Below, one piece after another: positions 17,195-25,138 of a stretch of 29,121 nucleotides of DNA. A program made the translations under genes and the position numbers. The notes beneath the pieces were generated by a model, which saw nothing but the letters and a program-made list of their open reading frames with translations, was not told where the DNA came from and searched no databases. Location: positions 1-29,121 of the forward strand of contig CAZTYW010000022.1 in NCBI GenBank assembly GCA_964617695.1, read 5' to 3'. The stretch is from CAZTYW01 sp964617695 (GTDB taxonomy: Bacteria; Chloroflexota; Dehalococcoidia; UBA2247; RBG-13-53-26). The number at the start of each line of letters is the position of its first letter. The first letter of the stretch is position 1.

Positions 17195-17244
17195 GAGGGT
17201 CTCGGTCCTGGCCCAGACGAGTCACGGGCTCAGGCCGCCAGCCG

Positions 17245-18420
17245 CTACCGCCGGCGGAGCATGGGCCACAACAGTGACATAGCACCCCGCAGCCCGATTC
17301 TCCTTGCTCCTCTCAATAGCAGCTTTCGATGCCAGTCGAATGAGAAGTCATCCGAGTTCAGCAAGGACTCCGGGATGCGCTTTGACTGGACTCGGCCGAC
17401 TAGGCGTTCGATCTGGCTGTCGTCTAGCTTTTCGAACAGATGCCTGGCCCAACGTCCGGTTCGCAGTTCCCTGGACAGGACTCGTCTCCATTTGGCATCG
17501 TATCTAGCCAGTGACTTTGCACTGAAGTCGTTGTCACCAAGGGCCTGGTGCAGGGTATCAGCCGCGGCCTGGGCGCACAGAAGACCATAGTAGATGCCTC
17601 CCCCGGTAGTCGGCTTGACGTGTCCGGCTGCGTCCCCGACAACGATCACCCGCTGCATCGAGGTCTTTGGCAACGGTCTAAGAGGGATTCCTCCGTAGCT
17701 TATCCTGACGTCCGAGGAGCTTATCCTGCCCTTCTCTTTCATGTCATCGAGGAAACGCCTCAGATACCGGCCGGTGTGACGGCGGCAGAGCAGTCCCGCC
17801 AGAGCCTTTCCTTCCGAGGTAGGCACCAGCCAGGCAAAGAAACCCGGCGCCAAATGGTTGCCCAGGTAGACCTCAACTTCGTCGGTACCCTCTGCCTCCA
17901 CCTCTGCCTGAGCACCCATCACGAAGTCGCCGTTCTTGCCCAGCCCCAGTCTCTGAGGCAGCTTCGACCCGAAGCCAGAAGCGATAACCACCGTCTTCGC
18001 TTCGAGATTCTTGGTCTGCCCGCTGATGTTTACCTGTGCACGGACGGCCTCCGTGCCTATGCTGATATCATCCACCTTACAGCCGAGGCGGTATTCGGCA
18101 CCCTGCCCCCGTGCGCTTCGAGCCAGTTCAGCGTCCAGCACCTTGCGGTCCAGGATGTAGGCCTGGACTGTCTCCCTGTCTAGCCTGATGCATGCTCCTG
18201 ACGGAGTGAAGAACTTGGCACACCTGGCTTCCCTCAAGATGGCCGGCCTGCCCACAGGGAATGCATCCATGCATTCGCGACCCACGATTCCGGTGCAGCA
18301 AGTGGTCTTGCCGACGGTCTGATGTTGCTCGAGCACAAGCACGCTGTGCCCTTGGCTGGCCAGAATACCAGCAACGTAGCTGCCGGCAGGGCCTCCACCT
18401 ACGACCAGCGTGTCATACAA
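17245..18420 (-). CDS. Geranylgeranyl-reductase family FAD-dependent oxidoreductase
   Basis: Probable flavin-dependent reductase of isoprenoid double bonds, or a related FAD oxidoreductase. The 391-residue protein has the dinucleotide-binding VVGGGPAGSYVAG (6-18), the CCTGIVGREC segment (41-50) typical of this family, and the second FAD motif VIVVGDAAGHVKPTTGGGI. Substrate (polyprenyl chain, lipid tail or quinone side chain) is not decided by the sequence. Start is TTG at 18420, with GGAGCAGGGA upstream; no better in-frame start is near. It lies alone on the minus strand, converging with proS and divergent from pdxS across about 400 bases. Its position beside dxr/ispG/uppS suggests a role with isoprenoids. 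Confidence 0.85.
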   Translation of the reverse strand: MYDTLVVGGGPAGSYVAGILASQGHSVLVLEQHQTVGKTTCCTGIVGRECMDAFPVGRPAILREARCAKFFTPSGACIRLDRETVQAYILDRKVLDAELARSARGQGAEYRLGCKVDDISIGTEAVRAQVNISGQTKNLEAKTVVIASGFGSKLPQRLGLGKNGDFVMGAQAEVEAEGTDEVEVYLGNHLAPGFFAWLVPTSEGKALAGLLCRRHTGRYLRRFLDDMKEKGRISSSDVRISYGGIPLRPLPKTSMQRVIVVGDAAGHVKPTTGGGIYYGLLCAQAAADTLHQALGDNDFSAKSLARYDAKWRRVLSRELRTGRWARHLFEKLDDSQIERLVGRVQSKRIPESLLNSDDFSFDWHRKLLLRGARRIGLRGAMSLLWPMLRRR

Positions 18421-18819
18421 TTCCCTGCTCCGACCTTCGAGTCAGTATTGGTACCTCCGGCCATTTGGTGTAGAATAAGGGCTCAAGAACCTGGCCGGAT
18501 TGTCGCAGTCTGCGATAGCTGATCATTCGGGTGGTGGGCATGTGTGTGACCAGGCGACTGGGCCTGAAAGGGGGTGGGGCCCTCATATGTTCGCCCTGCC
18601 GGCGATGCGGAGTTGAATCGCGCCCAAGTTCGCCATTTTTCAAGCCGATTGTTGAGCCTGACTAGACTTGCTAACGGGCAAAGACCACTATAAAATATAA
18701 CATAAATCTGCAGACTATGTTCGATCGTGCTTGGCTCACCGTGAGGCAGGATTAATACGGCCGTCAGAGATTATTGCTGATAAGATTGTCGACGTTGTTG
18801 GGGGTGACAGGAGGCTAGG
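18421..18819. other. 399-base divergent intergenic region (flavoprotein gene / pdxS)
   Basis: Contains no convincing ORF. It holds a short dyad TCGCA-GTC-TGCGA (18503-18515), a GC-rich part with a GGGGGTGGGG run, and an AT-rich tract near 18685-18712 that is the best promoter region for pdxS. No RNA gene or riboswitch was recognised. Confidence 0.6.
18674..18694 (+). promoter_or_regulatory. Candidate pdxS promoter
   Basis: TATAAA (18689-18694) lies in a markedly AT-rich tract, with TATAAC close behind; the nearest -35-like element is around TTGCTA/CTTGCT with 15-16 bases of spacing. The leader to pdxS would be about 115 bases. Confidence 0.4.
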
Positions 18820-19701
18820 ATGGAAAAGGGGACATGGAGTGTCAAGACTGGGCTGGCCCAGATGTTGAAGGGTGGGGTCATTATGGATGTGGTCACGGCG
18901 GAGCAGGCCAAGGTGGCCGAGGCGGCCGGGGCCTGTGCGGTCATGGCGCTCGAGCGTGTTCCGGCTGACATACGCGCCGCCGGCGGCGTAGCTCGTATGG
19001 CAGACCCCGAGGTCATCGTGGCAATGATGGGCGCGGTCACCATCCCGGTGATGGCCAAGTGCCGTATCGGTCACATGGTGGAAGCGCAGGTGCTTGAGGC
19101 TCTGGGCGTAGATTTCGTTGATGAGTCCGAAGTACTCACGCCTGCTGACCAGGCTCATCATATCTGGAAGCACGACTTCAAAGTTCCTTTTGTCTGTGGC
19201 TGCCGCGAACTCGGTGAAGCTCTGCGCCGCATCGCTGAGGGGGCGGCCATGATCCGTACCAAGGGCGAGGCCGGTACGGGCAACATCGTGGAGGCAGTAA
19301 GGCATATGCGGGCGGTCATGGATGGCATTCGCAAGCTGGTCAATATGCCCGAGGACGAGATGGTGGCGGAGGCGAAGTCTCTGGGTGCGCCGCTGGAGGT
19401 GGTGGTTGAAGTCCACAAAACGGGGAAGCTTCCGGTGGTGAACTTCGCTGCAGGAGGGGTAGCCACTCCGGCCGACGCCGCACTGATGATGCAACTGGGT
19501 GCCGAGGGAGTCTTCGTCGGTTCGGGCATTTTCAAGTCGGCTGATCCTGAGGCCAGGGCTAAAGCCATTGTAAAAGCAACCACCCATTATCGGGATGCCG
19601 AGATTGTTGCTGAGGTCTCCAAAGGCTTGAAAGGTGCCATGCCTGGCCTGGACATCAAGTCGCTGGCCGAAGACGAACTGCTGGCAACCAGGGGTTGGTA
19701 A
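18820..19701 (+). CDS. pdxS: Pyridoxal 5'-phosphate synthase lyase subunit PdxS
   Basis: Makes pyridoxal 5'-phosphate from ribose 5-phosphate, glyceraldehyde 3-phosphate and ammonia; the ammonia normally comes from the glutaminase PdxT. The 293-residue TIM barrel has Asp23 (GGVIMDV), Lys80 (VMAKCRIGH) and Lys148 (MIRTKGEAGTGN), the lysines that carry the covalent intermediates, plus ALERVPADIRAAGGVARM. Length is normal. Start ATG 18820 has AGGAGG eight bases upstream. No pdxT lies next to it; a GNAT-like gene follows instead. Confidence 0.97.
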   Translation: MEKGTWSVKTGLAQMLKGGVIMDVVTAEQAKVAEAAGACAVMALERVPADIRAAGGVARMADPEVIVAMMGAVTIPVMAKCRIGHMVEAQVLEALGVDFVDESEVLTPADQAHHIWKHDFKVPFVCGCRELGEALRRIAEGAAMIRTKGEAGTGNIVEAVRHMRAVMDGIRKLVNMPEDEMVAEAKSLGAPLEVVVEVHKTGKLPVVNFAAGGVATPADAALMMQLGAEGVFVGSGIFKSADPEARAKAIVKATTHYRDAEIVAEVSKGLKGAMPGLDIKSLAEDELLATRGW

Positions 19702-19711
19702 AGCGCATTTC

Positions 19712-20641
19712 ATGATTCGATCGTTTCTTCCCACAGATCTGATAGTCATCCTTTTCCAGGGCGGGTTGCATTGCAACCTTGCCAAGTCCAGGCATAGTCT
19801 GGGGGGTGACGGCGCCAGGCTTCTCAGTCTGGCTGCACTTTTGGTGCAGTGCCTCAAACCGCGTGACAGGCATTATGCCTGGGTCTGGACGGACGGACTT
19901 GCGTGTCGCGGTCTCGCCTCTGTCAGGAACCGTTCCTTGCCGACTGCCTGGGAAGTGGACCGACTCGTCCTCCAGGGGGATGACGAGTGGTGTTGCCTGT
20001 CGCTACTGGAGAAGCTGTGTGGCGCAGGCACGGAACTGGGGGTGGAAAGGGTATTCTTGCGTCTGCCTGCCGACAGTCCCATGCTGTATGCAGCCCATAA
20101 GGCTGGTTTCTCACCTTACATGACGGAGTATCTTTACTTCCGGGACGCGGGGCAGGGCAGGATTGCTGCCAACGGCCATGATGGGACCTCTGCGCTCATG
20201 TCTCCGCGCCTCAAGGATGCGAGTGATGATTATAGGCTATTTCGGTTGTACGAGAAGTGCGTGCCCGCCCACATACGCAGGGTCGAGGGTATGACCTATG
20301 GAGAGTGGCAGGCTGCCCGTGAGACGGGCGTGGGATCCGAGTGGGTCTTTGAAGAGGGCGGCAATCTGGTCGGGTGGCTGGGGACAAGGAACAGCCATCA
20401 CACGGGACAACTTCAGTTGATGGCGCTGCCTCAGGAAGACCTGCATCAGTCCATGATAGAGTGCGGCCTGATGTTCCTCAATGGTTGCCGGCACCTGTAC
20501 TGTCTGGCTACCGAATGGCAGGGGGAGCTGCTGCGGTTGCTGGAAGGAAGAGGTTTCACCCAGGCAGCCGAGTATTCTGCGCTGGCAAAGGAGCTCACCG
20601 GCAAGGACCGTGAACCTTGCCTCATTCCAGCAAGTGCCTAG
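19712..20641 (+). CDS. GNAT-like protein, possibly two tandem domains, function unknown
   Basis: Likely related to N-acetyltransferases, but I cannot name it. The 309-residue protein opens with MIRSFLPTDL, resembles the start of a GNAT fold, and contains LGVERVFLRLPADSPMLYAAHKAGFSPYMTEYLYFR near residues 110-147, like the C-terminal half of a GNAT domain. A second repeat-like unit ends with RHLYCLATEWQGELLRLLEGRGFTQAAEYSALAKEL. The acetyl-CoA-binding R/QxxGxG/A loop is not clear, so it may be a degenerate or non-catalytic pair. ATG 19712 follows pdxS by ten bases; the ATPase gene starts three bases after its stop. Confidence 0.65.
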   Translation: MIRSFLPTDLIVILFQGGLHCNLAKSRHSLGGDGARLLSLAALLVQCLKPRDRHYAWVWTDGLACRGLASVRNRSLPTAWEVDRLVLQGDDEWCCLSLLEKLCGAGTELGVERVFLRLPADSPMLYAAHKAGFSPYMTEYLYFRDAGQGRIAANGHDGTSALMSPRLKDASDDYRLFRLYEKCVPAHIRRVEGMTYGEWQAARETGVGSEWVFEEGGNLVGWLGTRNSHHTGQLQLMALPQEDLHQSMIECGLMFLNGCRHLYCLATEWQGELLRLLEGRGFTQAAEYSALAKELTGKDREPCLIPASA

Positions 20642-20644
20642 GTC

Positions 20645-22180
20645 ATGAGCAGAATGCAGAAGACAATCATAGATGACCTGGATGCCCTGCTGGACGTCCT
20701 ACCTCCTTCGATTTCGGACCCGCTGCAAGAGCGTCCGGACCGCAGTGAACTCCTGGAAGTGGTCATGGACCTGGGGCGTGTTCCGAAGGTCAGGTTTCTT
20801 AATTCTGAGGAGATTGTCAGCCCCAGGGAGGTGGTGCAGGATGACATCGAGTATGTGACGTCCCGCATTGGCGCTTTTGGGGATGACAACCGGGCTGGAA
20901 TCGAACGGACGCTTCACCGTATCTCTGCCATCCGCAATCGGCAGGGGCGCACCGTGGGTCTGACCTGCCGGGTGGGTAGAGCAGTCTTTGGCACCATCAG
21001 GCTGATCGAGGACCTGGTTCAGTCCGGCAAAAGCATTCTGCTCTTGGGACGTCCCGGCGTAGGCAAGACAACCATGCTGCGGGAGGTAGCCCGCGTTCTG
21101 GCCGATGAGTTGGGGAAAAGAGTTGTTATCGTAGACACATCGAACGAGATTGCCGGAGATGGGGATATACCCCACCCTGCCATTGGCAGCGCCCGTAGAA
21201 TGCAGGTTCCGACGCCCAACATGCAGCACGCAGTGATGATCGAGGCCGTCGAAAACCACATGCCGGAGGCAATTATCATCGATGAGATCGGTACTGAACT
21301 GGAGGCTATGGCGGCGCGCACCATTGCTGAGCGGGGCGTCCAACTGGTGGGCACGGCTCATGGGAACACGCTTGAGAATCTGATACTTAATCCTACACTG
21401 TCTGACCTGATCGGCGGCGTTCAAACAGTCACCCTGGGCGACGAAGAGGCCCGGCGGCGGCGAACCCAGAAATCCATTCTGGAACGGAAAGCGCCGCCTA
21501 CTTTCGACGCCGTGGTGGAGATCCAGGACTTCAACCGAGTGGCCGTCCAGCCCGATGTGGCCGAGGTGGTTGATGCCATCCTGCGGGGGCATCCGGTGGC
21601 AACGGAAGTACGCTGGCTGGATGAGGCGGGAGAACTGCAAAGAGAAGAGGAGAGAGTTTTCCCGTTCTCCGGCAACGGAATACCTCCGAAAGTCAAGGCT
21701 CAGGAGATGACCAGAGAGGTTAGCCCGCAGAGGGTCTATCTGTACGGCATCAATCAGTCGAAGCTGGAGCAGGTGGCCAAGGACAGGAGGGCTGAGATTG
21801 TCATCGTGTCGGACTTGAGAGAAGCCAATGTTTTCGTGACCTCCAAGAGCTACTACCGCAGAAAGCCGCAAAAGGTAAGGGATGCCGAGGCCGCTGCCCT
21901 GCCCGTCTATGTGCTTAAGACGAACACTGTGGGCGAGGTAAGACGATTCGTGGAGTCTATGTCTGTCAGCAGGAGGAGGGTGGATGCCGTTGAGCTTGCC
22001 CTCAGGGAAGCAGAGGAGGCTATCGCTGAAGTGATGAATGGTAGAGACGCTGTACGGCTCAGCCCGCGAAGCTCGTACGTTCGCCGCCTGCAGCACCTGA
22101 TGGCTGAGCGTTGCCGCCTGGGTTCCCGCAGTCTGGGCAAGGAACCGCAGCGCGGGGTTGAAATATTCAGGAGCTCTTGA
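20645..22180 (+). CDS. AAA ATPase with C-terminal R3H-like domain (Ycf45 / SpoIIIAA-like)
   Basis: Predicted nucleic-acid-linked ATPase of unknown role, like the Ycf45 proteins of cyanobacteria and chloroplasts. The 511-residue product has an N-terminal helical part, a RecA-like core with Walker A GRPGVGKT (135-142), VIVDTSNEIAGDGD, Walker B AIIIDEIG (209-216) and LVGTAHGNTLENLI, then a less conserved region with a second domain (YLYGINQSKLEQV onwards), and ends with an R3H-like segment (about 475-508: VRRLQHLMAERCRLGSRSLG...). The ATPase core also resembles SpoIIIAA. It lies between the GNAT-like gene and tmk, 10 bases before the chosen tmk start. Confidence 0.85.
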   Translation: MSRMQKTIIDDLDALLDVLPPSISDPLQERPDRSELLEVVMDLGRVPKVRFLNSEEIVSPREVVQDDIEYVTSRIGAFGDDNRAGIERTLHRISAIRNRQGRTVGLTCRVGRAVFGTIRLIEDLVQSGKSILLLGRPGVGKTTMLREVARVLADELGKRVVIVDTSNEIAGDGDIPHPAIGSARRMQVPTPNMQHAVMIEAVENHMPEAIIIDEIGTELEAMAARTIAERGVQLVGTAHGNTLENLILNPTLSDLIGGVQTVTLGDEEARRRRTQKSILERKAPPTFDAVVEIQDFNRVAVQPDVAEVVDAILRGHPVATEVRWLDEAGELQREEERVFPFSGNGIPPKVKAQEMTREVSPQRVYLYGINQSKLEQVAKDRRAEIVIVSDLREANVFVTSKSYYRRKPQKVRDAEAAALPVYVLKTNTVGEVRRFVESMSVSRRRVDAVELALREAEEAIAEVMNGRDAVRLSPRSSYVRRLQHLMAERCRLGSRSLGKEPQRGVEIFRSS

Positions 22181-22190
22181 GGCCGGTGTC

Positions 22191-22841
22191 TTGTCTTTGT
22201 TTGTGAGCTTTGAGGGAGGGGAAGGGTGCGGGAAGAGCACCCAGGCGCGAGCTCTCTACCGGCGGCTGTCACGCTCAGATATCCCTGCTGCTCTGGTCCG
22301 TGAGCCAGGCAGTACCCCTTTGGGCGTGGCGCTGCGCCGCTTGGTGAAGCATCCTGGAGACACGGCGATCTCACCGCTTGCCGAACTTCTCCTCATCTTG
22401 GCCTCACGGGCGCAACTGGTGAACGATGTGATTCGGCCCAACCTGGCAAGGGGGACAATGGTTGTCTGCGACCGGTTTGCTGACTCCACCGTGGCTTACC
22501 AGGGGTACGGGCGCGGGATAGACCTGGACACGGTCCAGTTTCTGAACAGGTTTGCCACGCAGGGTCTGTTTCCCGACCTGGTCGTGCTGTTGGATATTCC
22601 TGCGGATTTGGGTCTGGCGCGCAGGAAGCCGGATAGCAGAGACCGCTTTGAGAGGGAAGACCTGGCTTTCCACCTTCGGGTGCGGCAGGGCTACCTCAAC
22701 ATGGCCGGTGCTGATCCGCAGCGATGGCTGGTGGTAGATGGCACTCTGCCCAGGCCAAAGATAGAGACCCGGGTCTGGGATAGGGTCAGAGAGTTGCTTC
22801 GAAAAGAGGGTATGTGGCAAGCAAGACGCGAGTTGCTGTAG
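22191..22841 (+). CDS. tmk: Thymidylate kinase
   Basis: Phosphorylates dTMP to dTDP for DNA synthesis. The 216-residue form has the P-loop FEGGEGCGKSTQ (7-18), REPGSTPLG, the CDRFADSTVAYQGYGRG block (DRY/DRF motif) and the lid region LARRKPDSRDRFERED. The frame opens at TTG 22158, but TTG 22191 gives the family start SLFVSFEGGEG and has GAGG eight bases upstream, so it is preferred. Overlaps mnmA by 28 bases. Confidence 0.94.
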   Translation: MSLFVSFEGGEGCGKSTQARALYRRLSRSDIPAALVREPGSTPLGVALRRLVKHPGDTAISPLAELLLILASRAQLVNDVIRPNLARGTMVVCDRFADSTVAYQGYGRGIDLDTVQFLNRFATQGLFPDLVVLLDIPADLGLARRKPDSRDRFEREDLAFHLRVRQGYLNMAGADPQRWLVVDGTLPRPKIETRVWDRVRELLRKEGMWQARRELL

Positions 22842-23884
22842 CTATCAGCGGCGGCGTCGATTCCTCCTTGTCTGCAGCTTTGCTCCGGGATGCGGGGTAT
22901 GAGGTGGTTGGCGTTACCATGCGACTGTGGCATGCAGAGAGGCATGGCCTTCCTCCATCCCGTCCTACCTGCGGCTCTGTCCAGGATGTAGATGACGCCC
23001 GCAGGGTTTGCCAGGTCCTCGACATCCCTTTTCACGTGGTCGACTTTGGGCCGCAGTTCCGGACCTGCGTAGTGGACTACTTCTGCAGCGAGTATGCCTG
23101 CGGCCGGACTCCCAATCCGTGCATTGCCTGCAACCGGCATATCAAGTTTCGATTGCTCCTTGACCACGTCCTGTCAATGGGGGCTGAGTACCTGGCTACG
23201 GGCCACTACGCCGGTATCGAAAGCTCCGGAGGTGAATACCGCCTGCTCAAGGGCAGTGACCCCTTGAGTGACCAGTCGTATTTCCTCTACACTCTGGGGC
23301 AGTCGGAGCTGCGACACCTCCTCTTTCCTGTGGGTGGCTACCTCAAGAGTGAAGTGCGGCGCATGGCGTCCGAGCGTGGTCTGCCTGTGGCTGACAAGCC
23401 GAAGAGCCAGGACCTGTGCTTCGTGCCCGATGGCAAACGTCAGGACTTCCTGAGGGGATTTGTATCTCCGGTGCCAGGGCAGGTCGTGGATGCGGACGGG
23501 AACGTACTGGGAGAGCACCGGGGCATTGCCTTCTATACCATAGGGCAGAGGACCGGCCTCGGCGTTGCTCGGGGCAGGCGCCTCTACGTGCTGTCCATCG
23601 ATGCCGGTTCTGACAAGCTGGTTGTTGGCCCGGAGGACGGGCTGTTTGTCGCCCGTTTGATCGCCGGTGGCGTTAGCTACGTATGCGATAGGCCGCAAGA
23701 GCCGCTGGACGTGAAGGCGAAGATCCGGTACAGGTCGCCTGACACGGACGCAGTGCTCTACCCATGTGAGGATAGGGTTGAGGTCAGGTTTAGCCAGCCG
23801 CAGCGGGCGGCGGCCCCCGGCCAGGCAGTCGTTTTCTATCAGGGCGACCGTGTTCTCGGTGGAGGCATAATAGAAGCGTCGTGA
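22814..23884 (+). CDS. mnmA: tRNA-specific 2-thiouridylase MnmA
   Basis: Thiolates U34 of tRNA-Lys, -Glu and -Gln using ATP and a relayed sulfur. The 356-residue protein has the PP-loop SGGVDSS (12-18), the catalytic pair Cys106 (NPCIACNRHIKF) and Cys202 (SQDLCFV), LATGHYAGI, KGSDPLSDQSYFLY and GQRTGLGV, then the C-terminal beta-barrel. The extra Cys103 next to the nucleophile is worth noting. GTG start at 22814 with AGAGGG upstream, inside the tmk end. Overlaps rnhB by four bases (GTGA). Confidence 0.95.
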   Translation: MASKTRVAVAISGGVDSSLSAALLRDAGYEVVGVTMRLWHAERHGLPPSRPTCGSVQDVDDARRVCQVLDIPFHVVDFGPQFRTCVVDYFCSEYACGRTPNPCIACNRHIKFRLLLDHVLSMGAEYLATGHYAGIESSGGEYRLLKGSDPLSDQSYFLYTLGQSELRHLLFPVGGYLKSEVRRMASERGLPVADKPKSQDLCFVPDGKRQDFLRGFVSPVPGQVVDADGNVLGEHRGIAFYTIGQRTGLGVARGRRLYVLSIDAGSDKLVVGPEDGLFVARLIAGGVSYVCDRPQEPLDVKAKIRYRSPDTDAVLYPCEDRVEVRFSQPQRAAAPGQAVVFYQGDRVLGGGIIEAS

Positions 23885-24513
23885 TCAACAGGCCGACGTT
23901 CGACCGAGAAAAGGAGCTCAAATCGCGGGGCTACAGGCTGATCGCCGGAATTGACGAGGTTGGCCGAGGCTGCATAGCCGGTCCGGTAGTGGCTGCGGCT
24001 GCGGTTCTTCGGCTGGAAGGCAATCTTCCCTGGCTGTCCCTGGTACGTGACAGCAAACAGCTTACTCCCCGGCGGCGGGAGACTGTTGTGGAACTGATCC
24101 GCAAGAGCCACGTACCGGTGGGAATCGGCATGGTACCGCATAGCTGCATTGATGAACTAGGCATTGTCAGGGCGACGCAGATGGCCATGGCCGAAGCAGT
24201 GGCCGCGCTGCGCTGCACCCCTGATTTTCTCCTTATCGATGCCCTGGCTTTGCCCGAGGTGTCCCTGCCTCAGAGGAGCATCGTCCGGGGTGACCAGCTA
24301 TCTCTTTCCATTGCCTGTGCTTCCATCGTGGCCAAGGTGAGCCGGGACCGCTACATGGTTGAGCTGGAGGGCGTCTATCCGGGCTATGGACTGGCCTGCC
24401 ACAAGGGCTATCCCACCAGGCAGCACCTGCTGAGCCTGGAGCGGCTCGGCTGCTCGCCCATCCACCGCCGGTCCTTCGGGCCCGTTCGGAGGTTGATTGA
24501 GGGTGGACCGTAG
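23881..24513 (+). CDS. rnhB: Ribonuclease HII
   Basis: Removes ribonucleotides and RNA primers from RNA-DNA duplexes. The 210-residue protein has GIDEVGRG (Asp25, Glu26 of the active site), VRDSKQLTPRRRE, LLIDAL (Asp120) and SIACASIVAKVSRDRYM with the further acidic residue, plus the GYPTRQHLLSLERLG C-terminal block. GTG start overlaps the mnmA stop; TTG or GTG of yraN begins inside its end. Confidence 0.95.
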   Translation: MINRPTFDREKELKSRGYRLIAGIDEVGRGCIAGPVVAAAAVLRLEGNLPWLSLVRDSKQLTPRRRETVVELIRKSHVPVGIGMVPHSCIDELGIVRATQMAMAEAVAALRCTPDFLLIDALALPEVSLPQRSIVRGDQLSLSIACASIVAKVSRDRYMVELEGVYPGYGLACHKGYPTRQHLLSLERLGCSPIHRRSFGPVRRLIEGGP

Positions 24514-24859
24514 AGCACTGGGCGCGCTGGGCGAGAGAAAAGCGGTCGAGTACATCAAGAAGAAGGGCTATCGAATTGTTGAGAAGAACTTTCGCTGCCG
24601 GGAGGGCGAGATTGACGTCATCGCCCGTCACAGGGACTACCTCGTTTTCGTCGAAGTCCGCACCAGGACTGGCTCCGATTTCGGCACCCCCGAGGAATCG
24701 GTAACGGCGGCGAAGAAAGACAAGCTGGTTTCCCTTGCCCTGAGCTACCTTCAGACCCACCGAAATGTGCCGTCTTTGTGGCGCTTTGACGTGGTGGCCG
24801 TGGAGGTCGGTGCTGGAGGCGAAGTCTCCAGGATCGATCTGATTCAGAACGCCATCTGA
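24503..24859 (+). CDS. YraN/UPF0102 family endonuclease-like protein
   Basis: Small protein of the UPF0102 family with a restriction-endonuclease-like fold, role not firmly known. The 118 residues contain LGALGERKAVEYIKKKGY, NFRCREGEIDVIARH and LVFVEVRTR, whose E...D...ExK/R-like arrangement is the presumed metal site, then ESVTAAKKDKL. GTG 24503 is ten bases after GGAGG; TTG 24497, two codons earlier, is an alternative. Overlaps rnhB and ends the plus-strand run. It often lies beside rnhB in bacteria. Confidence 0.9.
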   Translation: MDRRALGALGERKAVEYIKKKGYRIVEKNFRCREGEIDVIARHRDYLVFVEVRTRTGSDFGTPEESVTAAKKDKLVSLALSYLQTHRNVPSLWRFDVVAVEVGAGGEVSRIDLIQNAI

Positions 24860-24935
24860 AGATTTCGCTGCGCTGTACCCAGGCTGCAAGGCTCCGAAAG
24901 CATCCCCGTATCGTGCCAGGTTGTGCACCTGGACA

Positions 24936-24970
24936 TGTCATTGCGAGGAGCGAAGCGACGCCGCAATCTC
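24936..24970. repeat. REP-like palindromic repeat
   Basis: TGTCATTGCGAGGAGCGAAG followed by CGACGCCGCAATCTC. The outer ATTGCG and CGCAAT arms pair around a GAGCGAAGCGACG core. This closely resembles the dispersed 'GTCATTGCGAGGAGCGAAGC' palindrome I know from many genomes and metagenome contigs, including Dehalococcoidia-type ones. One copy is seen in this window. It lies in the space after yraN, a typical REP location. Confidence 0.7.
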
Positions 24971-25007
24971 AGGGTGGGGGGCCAATCCGCCGGAGGTGGT
25001 TGGTGAT

Positions 25008-25035
25008 CCACCCACAAGCGCAAGCTTTTGGGCGG
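25008..25035. repeat. 12-bp imperfect hairpin with GCAA loop
   Basis: CCACCCACAAGC (25008-25019) and GCTTTTGGGCGG (25024-25035) pair at ten of twelve positions around a GCAA tetraloop. It is 38 bases after the REP-like repeat and may be part of the same element or a transcript-end structure for the yraN unit. Confidence 0.4.
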
Positions 25036-25109
25036 CACCCGCGCTGCCTCACGTTGCTCATTGGAGATGCTCTGGTCAAAAGGGTCAACCTACGGCGACC
25101 CGTTGAACT

Positions 25110-25131
25110 GCGGTGGCCGCTCGGTTTTTTT
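25110..25131 (+). terminator. Possible rho-independent terminator of the pdxS-yraN run
   Basis: GCGG-TGG-CCGC (25110-25120), then TCGG and seven Ts (25125-25131), on the plus strand. The stem is short and the T-run begins four bases after it. It is about 250 bases after yraN and just before the end of the convergent membrane-protein gene. Confidence 0.4.
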
Positions 25132-25138
25132 GCGGCGC

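Noticed and set aside
18736..19857. A 373-codon open frame on the minus strand
   Set aside because: It is antisense to pdxS, which is intact and well conserved.
20699..22240. A 513-codon open frame on the minus strand
   Set aside because: It lies entirely opposite the R3H ATPase gene, has no family features, and such antisense frames are expected in GC-rich coding DNA.
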